In this document: positions 25,754 to 37,335 of the stretch, in pieces
How positions within the stretch are numbered: position 1 is the first letter of the stretch
Layout: each line of letters starts with the position of its first letter
Assembly (NCBI GenBank): GCA_036674765.1
Contig: JARVKI010000012.1
Location: forward strand, 248,001-312,000
DNA: 64,000 nt
Direction of reading: 5' to 3'
DNA from: Seiridium cupressi
Lineage: Eukaryota; Ascomycota; Sordariomycetes; Amphisphaeriales; Sporocadaceae
Notes under the pieces: generated by a model
Databases searched by the model: none
Told to the model about the DNA's origin: nothing
The model's input: the letters and a program-made list of their open reading frames with translations, nothing else
Translations under genes and position numbers: made by a program

Positions 25754-26528
25754 GTTCGAGGGTATTTTGTCGTCTGGGTTTTTGGAGGGGGAGAGACCTC
25801 GTGGGCATAGAACGGATGGAAGAGATTGAGTAGAGTAACTAGCTAGGCCAACGCTGGATGTTCACATGACCAGTCCCAAGCGTTTTGTGGTGGCACTAGA
25901 TATGAGGTCGTTCGCGGGGTCTGATAAGGAGCTTGATTGTGTGCATGTGGGTTGTGAGCTGTTCCGACAAATAGTTCAAAAAATCCGCTGATCTGGCGTT
26001 GGCGGGTCTTTGCAGGGGTTGGGCGAGCTAGAATTGGGCGGGCGCGACGCCGTCCTTCCAGCATGGGTATGACGTTGAACCCCTGAGGCCGCAGCGTTGG
26101 TTGCTTTCGTGCAAAGCGTCTGCGAGTTTATACATTCGCTTCCAGGGACATGGTGAGCTGGGCGATATTTGTAGGTTGGTTGTCGAGGTGCCCAAGGAAC
26201 AAGGACAAAGACATTAACTGGCAAAGCTCAGTTACCCGCAATTCAGGCACGGTGTCGAACACGTTTCGTTGAACAGAGCAACCATGACGTAACGCTACTG
26301 AGAGTTAGCTAGCGCAGCCCAAAACCGGCCCTCGTTGTGCCAGCCCCCAAGTGAGGCACTGCTGTGTCCAATGCGACCGACTTCCGTTCAAAGTTGATTC
26401 AAGTTATGCCCGCCGACTAATGGTTTCAGTGAAAAGTGTATGGCCCCAAGCGGATTAGATAGTACTAAGAATGTTGCATTTGCAAGAGGAGCCCGTCGTG
26501 GGTATGCTCCATCTCCTTGCTTCTCTAT
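25754..26528. other. intergenic, upstream of choline kinase gene
   Basis: Contains the presumptive choline kinase promoter and the 3' flank of the HAD hydrolase gene. No additional gene seen. Confidence 0.6.
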
Positions 26529-27843
26529 TCACTGCCGCCATCCTTCCTGTCTCAGTGCCCAATCTACAGCAGCAGCGACATCGTCGACAATCATCTTTGG
26601 CTGGTGCGCCGGCGCTCCACGCTCGGGACTCCACACTCCAGTGCGTACCAACACGGATTTCCAGCTCGTACCGTCGGGGCTGTCGAACTCGTTCGCGCCT
26701 CTGATGTCGCTCTCTGGATTGTCACCAATCATATAGACTCTACCCAATGGCTCTATGCTGCTCAGCCCCAGTACCTTTGCGCGATGGCTGTTCAGCACCC
26801 TTTCTGCGTATCGATAAGTCTGCCTGTAGGGCTTGCCGATAACGGTTCGCTTAAGCTCGGTCCCATTTGTGATCTCTCGCCAAATTCCTGCAATTGCTGC
26901 TTGAAAGGCCCCTTGCCCGAACCGCGGATGGTGGTATGCAGCGCTCCAGAATAGGTCCGGGTTCGAGAAGAACAGGGGCGGCTGACCATCACTCTGCCAT
27001 CCGCCGTTGGGCAGGTCTGATTTCCCGTTCTTGGATGAATACGTTCCGAGAACGCCCCTTTCCGACAAGAGCAGATCTGTAATCACCTGGATGTCCAGCG
27101 CCCAGTCACGCGGGTCGTTAAACACAAAGATGGCGTCAATTTTGGGCTGTGATGTCGGTAGAGGACGCGAGGTCGCCGCATATAACTCCTCCATCAGAGG
27201 CTCGAATGGCCAGATTGTTGGGTGCGCTGTCAGGATATCTGCGGGCGTAATGACATTTTTGAACCCATAAGCCTCGGCAATCGTACAGGATTTGGCTGCA
27301 TCAGAACCTGTTATCAGGATGTTCTTGTCTCCTAGCCCGTTTGCACCATGGACGAGTTCCTGGAAAGGCGTGTGTGATTGAACAAAGTTCTCTGTTGATA
27401 GCTCAACGTCTAGCTTGTCGCTGAGCTGGGCCACCCGGTCCTTCTCATGCTTTCCGCCTCCGTTTGTCAGAAGAATGAAGGGAATGTCATTCTTCTGCAG
27501 ATACTGGAGCGTTTCTGAAGCCCCAGGTATGGGCTTCGCCACATGGAGCAACACACCGTCGATGCTGTCAACCGTCAACACAACGTTCTTGTGACCAATC
27601 GGGCGGGACTCACTCGAAGGCAAAAGCAAAGGGCGGTACTTTTCCACCTTTCGTGCTGTATCCTCGACTTGGCTGTCCCGATGTGAGTTTGGAGTTGTAA
27701 GCCGACGGTATTCCCGAGTAGTGCTGCAAGCTATAGGCTCTGGTACTGCCACCGTCTTGTCGCGCCGAGATGCCACTTCTTCGACTGGACTGGTAAGTCA
27801 AGGCGTTTGGGAGGCGGGCCGAAGAACGCGCAAAAGCTTTCAT
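26529..27843 (-). CDS. mitochondrial HAD-superfamily hydrolase, CECR5 (TIGR01456) type
   Basis: Predicted phosphatase-like HAD hydrolase, probably mitochondrial; the substrate of this family is not established. Exons 27843-27614 and 27564-26529 give 421 aa. The intron (27613-27565, 49 nt, GTGAGT...GACAG) splits the catalytic motif: FD joins IDGVLL to restore DxD motif I at about residue 77. Motif II is the LLTNGGGKHEKDR loop typical of CECR5. The motif III lysine is in VIGKPYRQTYRYAE, and motif IV is MIGDNPESDIRGAN. The first 70 residues are Arg/Ser-rich without acidic residues and end in RGYST, a good mitochondrial presequence. An in-frame ATG 33 nt further upstream (27876) would add MGGRSIYQGFT; I prefer the second ATG because it starts directly with the basic presequence. 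It diverges from the MFS gene 0.6 kb away. Confidence 0.87.
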
Positions 27844-27876
27844 CGTGAAGCCTTGATAAATAGATCTGCCTCCCAT

Positions 27877-28447
27877 TCGTTCCCCTTCCGCTCAACGCCA
27901 GGAATATGTTGTGTCATGAAAGCAAACTCTCCACTGTTTTATGCGACTTAAAGGGGAAAGGCGGGCTGGGGGCCCCCGAGCGTCCGCTTATCTTCCAAAT
28001 GCGCGGCAGTTATCAGCGGACTCCCGTCCAACGCAGCCGCGATACCCCACTGAGTCGACAGTGCTGATCTCGCACGACAGTTTGCGTGAACCGTCAAGCT
28101 CAGAAATGGGAATAGGCAACCCGTAACGTTTGAATATCCATATGCGTATATGACAAGAGTCTGCAAATGAATTAGACCCACTCGGGTTGAGTCAAGAAGC
28201 ACTATTAAATACGTCTCTCTGCAATAATAACTCAGTCCTTCGCAGGGCGTCAGGGCAACGTGTTAGAAGGACAGTTCACCTTGCATTGTATCTGTTGATC
28301 CGGCCACACCTGATTGCAAGCAGGTGCCAGGGTATCTGGAGCCTCGCCCAGATCTTCTCTTCCGTGCTTGCTCTTGGGCATCTTGAGATGCGGAATGTAT
28401 TTTTGATTCTGTAAAAAACGCCTGCAGAAAGTTTCGATGCAACTGAG
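27877..28447. promoter_or_regulatory. divergent intergenic region, HAD hydrolase / MFS transporter
   Basis: About 570 bp lie between two divergently transcribed genes, so both promoters must be here. No specific site is claimed. Confidence 0.5.
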
Positions 28448-30280
28448 ATGATAATCATGGAAAATTCAAACGAGGCAGCAGCTGGCAGCGGCAACGTTGA
28501 AGAACCAATTGAGAGATACTCGGTCTTTACGACTATTGAGAAATGGTGCATCACAGCGATGGTCGCCTATGCAGCTTGGTTTTCAACGTTGAGCAGCTTC
28601 ATATACTACCCGGCCATACAGTCGCTCGCAAAGTCCTTATCAGTCTCTGTTGCGCAGATCAACTTGACTGTCACCTCGTATATGGCAGTTGCCACCCTGG
28701 CTCCGACATTGGTCGGCGATGCCGCCGACATCCTCGGCCGCCGGCCAGTGTACTTGGTTACTCTGAGCCTATATGTTGTGGCCAATTCGGCCATTGCCCT
28801 TTCGAGTTCGTATCCAGCACTAGTAGGCCTTCGAGTTTTGCAAGCACTGGCGATATCTGGTGCGTCTCAGGTCGAACTGATGCGTCCTCCCCTACTAATG
28901 GAAACAGGCACCTTTTCCATTGCCTATGGAGTCATCACGGATATTGCATCCCCAGCGGAGCGGGGATCATTTGTCAGTGCCGTTGCATTTGCGTGTGTAT
29001 TTCCCCTACTATGAGGAGAAAATAGCTGCAGGGATATGCTGACAGACCACATCCAGCAGCACGATCGCTCCGAGCCTGGGCCCAATCTTCGGGGGTGGGC
29101 TGTCGTACGCGGCGGGATGGATATGGATATTCTGGTTCCTATGTATTGCCGCTGGCCTGTGCCTGGTGGCCATGGTTTTCATCCTCCCGGAAACCTCGCG
29201 GAATATCGTGGGAAACGGAGGAATTAGACCGCCCAGATATTTGCAACTTCCAGTCCCCTCAATCATGCGGCACTGGACAGCTACAGGTACGACCAAACAG
29301 CACAATTGGCGGATACCCAACCCTCTAAAGTCCTTGACGATATTGGTTCGTAAAGACAATATTAGCATCATTACTGCCTGTGGACTCCTATATGTTATCT
29401 ATACCTGCATAAACGCCTCTCTGTCCGTATTGTTTATCGATATATACGGGTTGAACCAGTGGCAAGCGGGCTTGATATACCTCCCGTTCGGCCTTGGCGG
29501 TACTGCCTCGACCTTTTTATCTGGACCTTTGTTGAATGGCGCATGGCGCAAGGCTAGGGAAGAGCAAGGTCTAACAGCAGACAAAGCCTTAGGGGATGAT
29601 TTGGACGGGTTCTCTGTTGAGAAAGCGCGTCTTCGCGTAATATGGCTTCCCATGGTCATTACAACACTATCTGTTGTGGCATTTGGATGGGTCCTGCATT
29701 ATCACCAAGTGAGTCTGATTGGCGTCCCTGGCTACTGTTACCCAGCTGACAGTCCAGCACATTTCTATCCCACTGAGTCTACAGTTCATTGCCGGACTTT
29801 GCATGCAGGTAAGAACTCGGAGTTGTTTTTTCCTCTTTATAGTCTGTCTTGAGAGTCGAAATCTCCCGATCATGTATTTCATCTCTTGATATTTCATTCT
29901 TAGCTCCCGATAACATCTCCAGTATACCCTCAGAGGAAATGGCTGACCGCGAGTGTTTCATAGCTTGACTTTAGTGTAAGCACGCTCTGTGAACAGCTTA
30001 TTTTCAGCGATGCGAAGACTAATCAAGAGGGTCTTAGATCTACAATACTCTCCTCGTAGATAAGAATCACCGGTCACCAGCTGCAGCCCAGGCATCTAGC
30101 AATATAGCACGCTGCGCACTTGCGGCCATCATGGTATCATTTCTACAGGATCTAATTGACGCTGTAGGTGTTGGGTGGACCTTCAATTTGATGGGGTTTC
30201 TCTGTGTCGTTGCAACTGGCCTCTTCATCCTCGATTATTGCTATGGAACAAAATGGAGGCAAAAAGCCGTCAAAAAGTAA
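28448..30280 (+). CDS. MFS transporter, DHA1 drug:H+ antiporter type
   Basis: Predicted 12-helix plasma-membrane exporter. Five exons give 485 aa: 28448-28859, 28908-28996, 29046-29708, 29758-29808 and 30038-30280; every junction keeps frame. Introns 1-3 are 48-49 nt. The DHA1 loop motif A is visible as GDAADILGRRPVY. The next conserved segment, GTFSIAYGVITDIASPAERG, is restored by splicing intron 1. Later helices include TIAPSLGPIFGGG and a C-terminal SPAAAQASSNIARCALAA, as in fungal quinidine/dityrosine-type exporters. Intron 4 (229 nt) is much longer than the others, and the join CMQ|IYNTLLVD lacks about four residues usual in the family, so a microexon may have been missed. A second ATG at 28457 is possible. 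The gene ends 55 bp from the convergent kinase gene. Substrate unknown. Confidence 0.82.
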
Positions 30281-30335
30281 TGAGCCGGGGTAATTCAATT
30301 TTCAGAGCTCACACTGCGGGTTCCGTAGGCATCCG

Positions 30336-31680
30336 TTACTCTAACTGCTTCATGACAAATGGTATGCGTGCACCTGTAATGCTGATGTCCTTCTCTGGAT
30401 CGTATTTATCGGCGGTGTCAAAGGGACCATACTTCTCGCAGAGAAACAACATGTCGTTATACGCACTGTTTATATGTGTCAGCCAGCTACCGAAAAGAAA
30501 AGAGTCGAGTACACATACAGCTGTCTCGAAGCACTTCCAGCATGTCCTCCAGAGTCAACGATATATGGGTAGATGGCGTACAGTCGATTGCGATCATCCC
30601 ATTCTTCCGATGGCTCCGATGGCTCGATAAGGCGTTGGTAATGTCGCATATAATTATGTGAGTTGAAGTAGAATGCCCACGAACACCTCCACTAATAAGT
30701 ACATCGTTAGCACGAGATATTTATAAATAAAATGCGGCATACTGGGAACAAAGAGCAGACGTGACTTGCCGTTCCGAACTCCATCTCATTATGAGCATAA
30801 GTACATCCCGGGTCGAAGAGAACCGTATCACCAGTTTCCATGTCAATTCCAACGTTGCGCTCCCACAAGTCACCGTGAATCAAGACTGGGGTGATAGTCC
30901 GACCATCGGATTGGAGGACACCAAGCAGGCGGGGTATGACAACGTCAAACAACTGCTGGCAGGCATCATCATATTCGGGCCAAGGACCGTTAGTCTCATT
31001 GTCCCATCTGACGGCGTCTTTGAGCTGATGCGTAAACGATTTTGCCCAGCTCTGCTCCCATACGACAGTGCGTTCAAGGATACCAATCGCAGTAGGTACG
31101 TGGTACCCAAACAACCCATTAGGGGCCACACCTTTCTGATGTAGTTCTGCTATCTTACCCATGAACTCAGCTGGCTCGGGAGGCACTGAGAAATCCATGT
31201 CATGATAGTCCCCAAGGAAAAAATAAACTTGGGTTTCACCATTGTGATACTCTCCGCGGCCTGCGGGCTTCGGTACCAGGCCGGATATGACGTTATTGAT
31301 ATCAATCGCGGAGTGGTATTCACCCTCGGTCAAGGGCTTGGCACCTTTTCCCGTGGCACACTAGAATTCTATGAGCGCCCGACATTAAGCCCTCGAAACT
31401 CAGAAGTACTTAGCTACCTTGAGGAAGTATCTTTTTGGTGTCTCATCTGGTAAGACGACAGAGATCTTTGCTGTCTTCGTCCAAGCTGATATACCACAGG
31501 TCTCTGATGAGATGATACGCGTTCCATTGGGCAGAACTGAGGCATCCAAATAGTCTCAGCACTGACTGCGCGAAGCGTGCTCAACTGCGTGTGCTCCTAG
31601 GTATACGTACGATCGGCTACAGCCTTGTGCAGAGGAAAGTTCCCCGCAATCCCAGACACCCACTCAGGTTTGTCGGTCAT
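30336..31680 (-). CDS. ketosamine-3-kinase / fructosamine-kinase-like phosphotransferase
   Basis: Member of the protein-kinase-like fold families that include fructosamine-3-kinase and aminoglycoside phosphotransferases. Relatives phosphorylate sugar adducts on amines, leading to deglycation; fungal substrates are unproven. Five exons give 366 aa: 31680-31611, 31554-31418, 31360-30770, 30691-30519 and 30465-30336; all phases match. The catalytic loop is HGDLWERN at about 231-238 (Asp233) and the metal-binding site is FDPG (Asp252). The ATP-site lysine is probably in KRYFLK at the end of exon 2. The C-terminal YNDMLFLCEKYG is also family-typical. Intron 3 (30769-30692) starts with GCAAGT, so it is a GC-AG intron; its acceptor is TTATTAG and its branch site GCTAACG. 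The gene lies tail-to-tail with the MFS gene and diverges from the NLR gene. Confidence 0.85.
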
Positions 31681-32199
31681 GTTGATTTACCACGGTTTCT
31701 AGCTTCGGGGAAGGACAAAGAGAGTCTGCGCGAAGGACTATAGTTTGGCTCATACAAAGTCGTCCTTTGTTGCGAAACTTGACGGCCAATTTTTTTTTTC
31801 AGAGCAAACAGGCAAGACTGTCAGGTCTGTCGCTGCCTCGACCCTCTGGCAGCACCTACATTGATGCACAGGCCGGGCGTTGTGTCGAATCCAGCGCTCC
31901 CCCATGTCTGCTGGGGTCATGGTCGGTTATTGGCTTGCCGGGGCCGGTGGCGTATCTATTTCCGTTGAAGATGCAGTTTCTTTGGCCGGCGGGGCTGCCC
32001 AGATTGGAGGCTGGCAGTCTGGCGCAAATGCGCTGACCTGTCTGCAATCTGCAATGCTCACTCAACCTTCTTCATCGTACTACAACGCTGAGTCTGAAAG
32101 AGCACAGATACTAGCGGCGGGAAACTGCGTCGAGTCGCGTAACACTGTGTATGCACTGTCTCTGGCGCTCGTTCTCGGGACAATGCGTCCCTCCCCGCG
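31681..32199. promoter_or_regulatory. shared divergent upstream region, kinase-like gene / NLR gene
   Basis: About 520 bp separate the ATG of the kinase-like gene (-) from the proposed first codon of the NLR gene (+). Both promoters must lie here. A T-run occurs at about 31791-31799. An open frame at 31880-32206 exists but resembles no protein I know and stops at the proposed NLR donor site. Confidence 0.45.
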
Positions 32200-35100
32200 A
32201 TGGTAGGCTAATTACTCCCTCACTGACGTTTCGATGTCTGTTGCTGACACTTTTCAAAGTTTCGCAAAATATCCAACCTCGGAAAAAAGCCAGCCGACGA
32301 GGACCGAGAGTCGCGGTTTCTCCGTAGCCCGCCGGAACCGCGCAGTCCTGCTCTAAGTCCATCTGGCATTTCAGTGTCGACTGCCTCGGAACACAGAGGC
32401 TCTATAGCCTCCTCTGGACAATTACCGCATGTCAATTCGTTGGCAAATGGCGACACAGAGCCGGGACCTGTTGGCCTACATGTTGTGTATAGCCCCGAAA
32501 AGCATCGCACGGCAGATATCGTGTTTGTACATGGCCTTGGGGGAACAAGTCGCTGGACATGGTCCAAGAACAAGGATCCTGGCCTGTTTTGGCCACTGAC
32601 CTTCTTGCCACTTGAGCCGGACCTGTGCCTGGCGAGGATACTTACATTTGGATACAATGCGAATTTCCGGAAATCAGGAAGTGTGGGCACTTCAGTGTTG
32701 GATTTCGCCAAGGATCTGCTCTTTGAGCTCAAATACGCGAAGGATGAGCACACGGAGGATCTCAACATGGGACATGTGAGGAACACCAAGCTTGCCACAC
32801 CTCGAGTAGTTCTAATCTGAGCGCCCAGGTACCTTTGATATTCGTGGTTCATAGTATGGGTGGGCTTATAGTCAAGGAGGTGGGTATCTCTGACAAGTCA
32901 CGACACGTCTACTGACGAAGTGGCCAGGCATATATGCAAGGGCAGCATGACCCAAAATATGAGACCATCATCAAGTCTATTTCAGCAATCACTTTCCTGG
33001 CGACGCCACATCGGGGCACAAATCTAGCCGAAACACTTAACAGGATATTGCAATCGACAATGGTCTCAAATTCAAAGCAGTACATCACCGAGCTTGGGAA
33101 AAACTCTTTGACGTTGCAGAAACTGAATGAGCAGTTTCGACATATCGCACCGAGGCTGGATATCGTTTCGTTCTACGAAACTCAGGCTACTTCTATCGGC
33201 CTCAAAGGGGCACGTGTGGTAAGTCGGTCTTGCGGTTCTTATGCTTGGCTGAACGCTAACATGACTCAGATGGTGCTAGAGAAAGACTCATCAGTGCTTG
33301 GTTATCCTGGAGAAACATCAAAGGCATTGGACGCCGACCACCATGGTGTATGCAAATATGATAGTCCGAGGGACCCCAACTATATCACAGTGAGAAATGT
33401 CCTCAAGTCGCTAGTGAGCAAGATCATATCAGCGGCAGAGTCGAGACAGCCTGCCATGTCCAGCAGGAGACAATCCATCGACCTGAAAGCCATGTTAGAT
33501 ATAGCCGACTTGCCAGATACTGATTATATCTTCTTCCGAGACCAATGGACCCAGGGTACTTGTGATTGGATTCTCCAAGAGACTGCGTTTCAAGATTGGG
33601 CTGAGGATTCTGGCCCTACGTCCCGTCTCCTTTGGCTTAATGGTGGACCCGCGTCTGGAAAGTCGATTTTGTCCTCCTTCATCATCAACCATCTTGTGGA
33701 GAGAGGGTCACGCTGCCCGTACTTCTTCGCAAGGTTTCTAGACCAAAAGAAACGATCCTGCAGTCTTTTGCTGCGTTCAATCGCTTACCAGTTAGCACGA
33801 GCTGTGCCCGGCTTCTCACAGAAAGTCATGGAGCTTGCCGACGAGGCGCTGGACTTCGCCTCTGCAGATCCTAGGACCATATGGGAACGCATCTTCAAAT
33901 CCATACTTTTTACCTTGGAATGGCGTCAGCCTTTGTATTGGGTCATCGATGGTTTAGACGAAGCTGAGGATCCCAGGTCTATTATTAAGCTACTCACAGA
34001 GTTGCCATCATCCTCTTGCCCAGTTCGCATTTTATTCGTCAGCCGGAAGACGTCAGAGCTAGACGCTGCCTTTCAAAAAGTTGCAAGTTCTCTGCAGCCA
34101 AGGAGTATCGCGACCGATGGCCACATCCAGGACCTGGATTGCTATATTCGTCAAGAGCTGAGTATGTTTGGTAATGATGATTTTAAAGAGAGCATTGTGC
34201 GACGAATTATTCAGGGAGCACAAGGCAACTTTCTTGTGGGTTCTCGATTACCTGATCTTGGTGTTCTGCTAACAATTCAAACAGTGGGTACGACTGGCCG
34301 TCGAGAAGCTGAATCAATGTCACAGAGTTGCGTATGTTGAGCTTGCTCTGCAAGAATTACCCGATGGGATGGAAGCGTTGTATGACCGCATGGCAGCAAA
34401 GATCTCTCAGAATCCTTCTCCTCAGGACAAGGCGCTAGCAGTAAGCATACTGCAGTGCGTGGCTTGCTCCTCACGAAGCTTGAGTATTTCAGAGCTGTCA
34501 CAAGCTCTCAACGAAGATGCTGAAGGGTTGCTGGACTTCCAGCGTTCAGTAGTAGACTTGTGTGGTGGCTTCGTGGTGGTCGATAACGGTCAAAATGTCG
34601 CCGTGGTCCACCAGACAGCCCGCGAGTATCTACTAGGCCCTGGCAAAAATTCTCTACGCATCAATCGTAATGAAGCACACAGGCAGATGTTCTTGAGTTG
34701 TATGCGATCGCTTACGGCAGTTGGTCTACGCGCCAAAGTCAACCGCAATCAACTGCCCGAATTTGTTAGTTATGCGAGTATCCACTGGTCTTCGCATCTG
34801 GCGTCGGCACCGGCCGAGTGCGAGGACACAATTGACGCCCTAAGAAAGTTCCTGATGAGTAACTGGGTACTTACCTGGATACATATTCTGGCAGCTGGTG
34901 AGAATCTACGCATACTCGTCCAAGCATCGCGAAACATCACCAAGTATTGCCGAAGAAAGCAAGAGTTTGATGCGACATGGAATGCTAGCGATCATTTGGA
35001 CCATGAAGTGCTAACTAGCTGGGCCACTGACCTGATGAAAGTGCTGGGGAAATTTGGCATGATTCTTAGGAACAACCCTGAAGCCATCTACAAGACCATT

Positions 35101-37335
35101 GCTCCTTTCTGCCCCCAGCATTCTTCGATCTACCAGCAGTTTGGCAAGGCTGAATCGAGGACTCTGAACGTCACTGGTTTGTCATCTACAAACTGGGACG
35201 ACTCTTTGGCTCGTATCTCACTCAGTTCCGACGCATACGCTCTGGCCATAGCAGCTGCCGGAAGTCGAGTCATAATACTCTCATCGAAAGGGACTGCCTA
35301 TGTGTATAACTCTTCGACATTTGAAGAGTCCAGTACGGGCCCTGTGAAGCATGGCGAACGAGTATATAGGATGGTGCTGAATAGCACTTCAACCCTACTC
35401 GCTACGTACGGTTACCGAACCACGAAGGTCTGGGACCTTGCTAGCGGAAAATGCAAAACTTCCGTCCCCAATCCCGACTCTCGACCACGGCCACTCGCCA
35501 TGCTCTTGGCGGACAATAGCTCTACACTGCTAGTTGGCTCGGACGACAAACGGATAAGGTCACTGGACTTAACCCAATCGGCACCAGCATGGCAGACTGT
35601 GGCCGACCTCGAAGAACCCGAAATCGAAGGGCACATTCTCAATGCTTCAAGCTATATGGCCCTCAATAAAGACGGAACCTTAGCGGCTGTGGCGTACCGC
35701 GGCCATCCGCTTTCTGCCTGGGAGGTCGAGGGTGCTTTCCACATCGGGCACTGCTGGCGCCAACGTGAAGAGCTCGCTAGGGGTGATGTGATCGATGCGG
35801 TATGGCACCCGCACAACCCCGAGGTCTTTGGCCTATATATCGAAGGCACGGTCTTCAAGTGGAGCCCTTACGAGGGTCAAATCGAAGAAATCAACACCGG
35901 AGCAGCGAGAATAACCATTAGCGGGGATGGGAATCTTGTAGCAACAGGAGATGGGCATGGCGTAGTAAAGATCTACACCACATCTGACCTAGGCCTCCTC
36001 TACCAACTTGCTTCTCAAGACTCAGTGCTGGGTATCGCCTTTAGTCCTGACCTACGCCGATTCTATGATATCAGGGGCTACTACGCCAACGCCTGGGAGC
36101 CAAATGCTTTGATAAAATTTGCGGAGGAGGCAGGAGGTGCCTTCGCCACAGAGAGCGAATCTGAAAGCCTCACTCAGAGCTCGGTGACTCCTGTTAGTTA
36201 TGGGCTGCGGGTGGACTCAATCACCGTTTTGGCCCATTCTCCCCAGGGCCGTTATTATTGTTCCGGGACTGACAAAGGAACGGTATCACTACATGACGTT
36301 GCACGTGGTCAACGACTGACAGACCTCCACATGTCCAAGGGACTTCTAAGCATTGAGCAACTTGTCTGGAGTAAGGATGGCAAATCAATCTGCTTTTGTG
36401 ATTCCAGCAAGAAGGTATTCGTCATGTCGATATTGTCGCAGGCAGGGAATGCAGCGCCCCTGACCGAACGAACAGCCGAGATACCCCTAAAGAACAGCAC
36501 GAAAGGGCCCATCTTGCAGATGTTGTTCCAACAAAACTCCAACCAGATTTTCGTTGCGACGTCCACGGGAGTTCATGTCATCTCAGTGACAGATAACTCA
36601 GTACACTCGAAGAACGTCGATGCGTCAGCCTTCCAGTGGACGGAGCATCCTCGAGATCGGAACTTAATTGTAGGATATGGCCCCAGAGATATCTACGTGC
36701 TCGACTGGAATCTCGAACAAACACAGCTACTCAAGATCTTGGACACGCCCGAAGAATACTCGGAAAGCCAGACACAACTGCCTCTAAAACAGTCCGCCGT
36801 TGATCGCGTCTTGATTACCCATGACAACAAGAACGTATTGATCCAGATGTCGACTCACGGAAGCGGCACAAAGAAAAGTACATTCTTTTATTTCCAGGCC
36901 GCTTCGCTACCGACACTTGCGCCCACAACCGATATCAGGGAGGATGTCGCCAAAAGTATAAGATATACCAGCCTTCCTGAAGAGGTTTCGCACCATATAA
37001 GCATGCCTCTGGCCTTCTTCTCCCAGGATCGGCTGGTGTACCTCTCAAAGACGTTTTCTATATGCAGTTGGAAGGTGCCGGCGAGTATGACGACGAACTC
37101 CAGACCTGCAGAACCAAAATCAGTCAGCACTGCCCAGACGAGACCCACGACCTTTAGAACCCATACAACCTCTAGCAGAAGCAATCCGCCTGGCGTTAAT
37201 GAGCTTTTCCCCTTGCCGGGCGATTGGATCAGCAAGGACAGCCTGGCCATATGCAGCATTTGGAAGAGGGAGAGATCTCTACTTTGCCCCAGGAATGGTG
37301 AGATCGCTGTGGTGAAATCGGCGGCTATGGTGTAA
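32200..37335 (+). CDS. fungal NLR: SesB/PGAP1-like lipase - NACHT - WD40
   Basis: Predicted STAND receptor of the type linked to non-self recognition and regulated cell death in fungi. Exons: 32200-32202 (proposed, ATG only), 32260-32775, 32829-32879, 32928-33218, 33270-34235 and 34285-37335; 1625 aa. Introns are 57, 53, 48, 51 and 49 nt. The N-terminus is an alpha/beta hydrolase: VHGLGG at about residue 92, nucleophile in VHSMGG (Ser near 182), LATPHRG near 215, and DADHHGVC with the probable catalytic His near 311. The NACHT domain has Walker A GGPASGKS (Lys418) and Walker B YWVIDGLDEAED (Asp514). A winged-helix-like linker ending AREYLL follows. From about 915 to 1590 come WD-type blades that are divergent from each other, unlike the near-identical repeats of HET-E-type proteins. 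The first in-frame ATG inside the long exon is far downstream, hence the proposed split start. Ligand unknown. Confidence 0.85.

Noticed and set aside
28448..29014. MFS gene as a pseudogene with frameshifts
   Set aside because: Apparent breaks coincide with good splice sites, and all five exons join in phase, so it reads as intact.
31880..32206. Small gene between the kinase-like gene and the NLR
   Set aside because: No recognisable features; it overlaps the proposed first exon of the NLR and is probably 5' UTR or promoter sequence.
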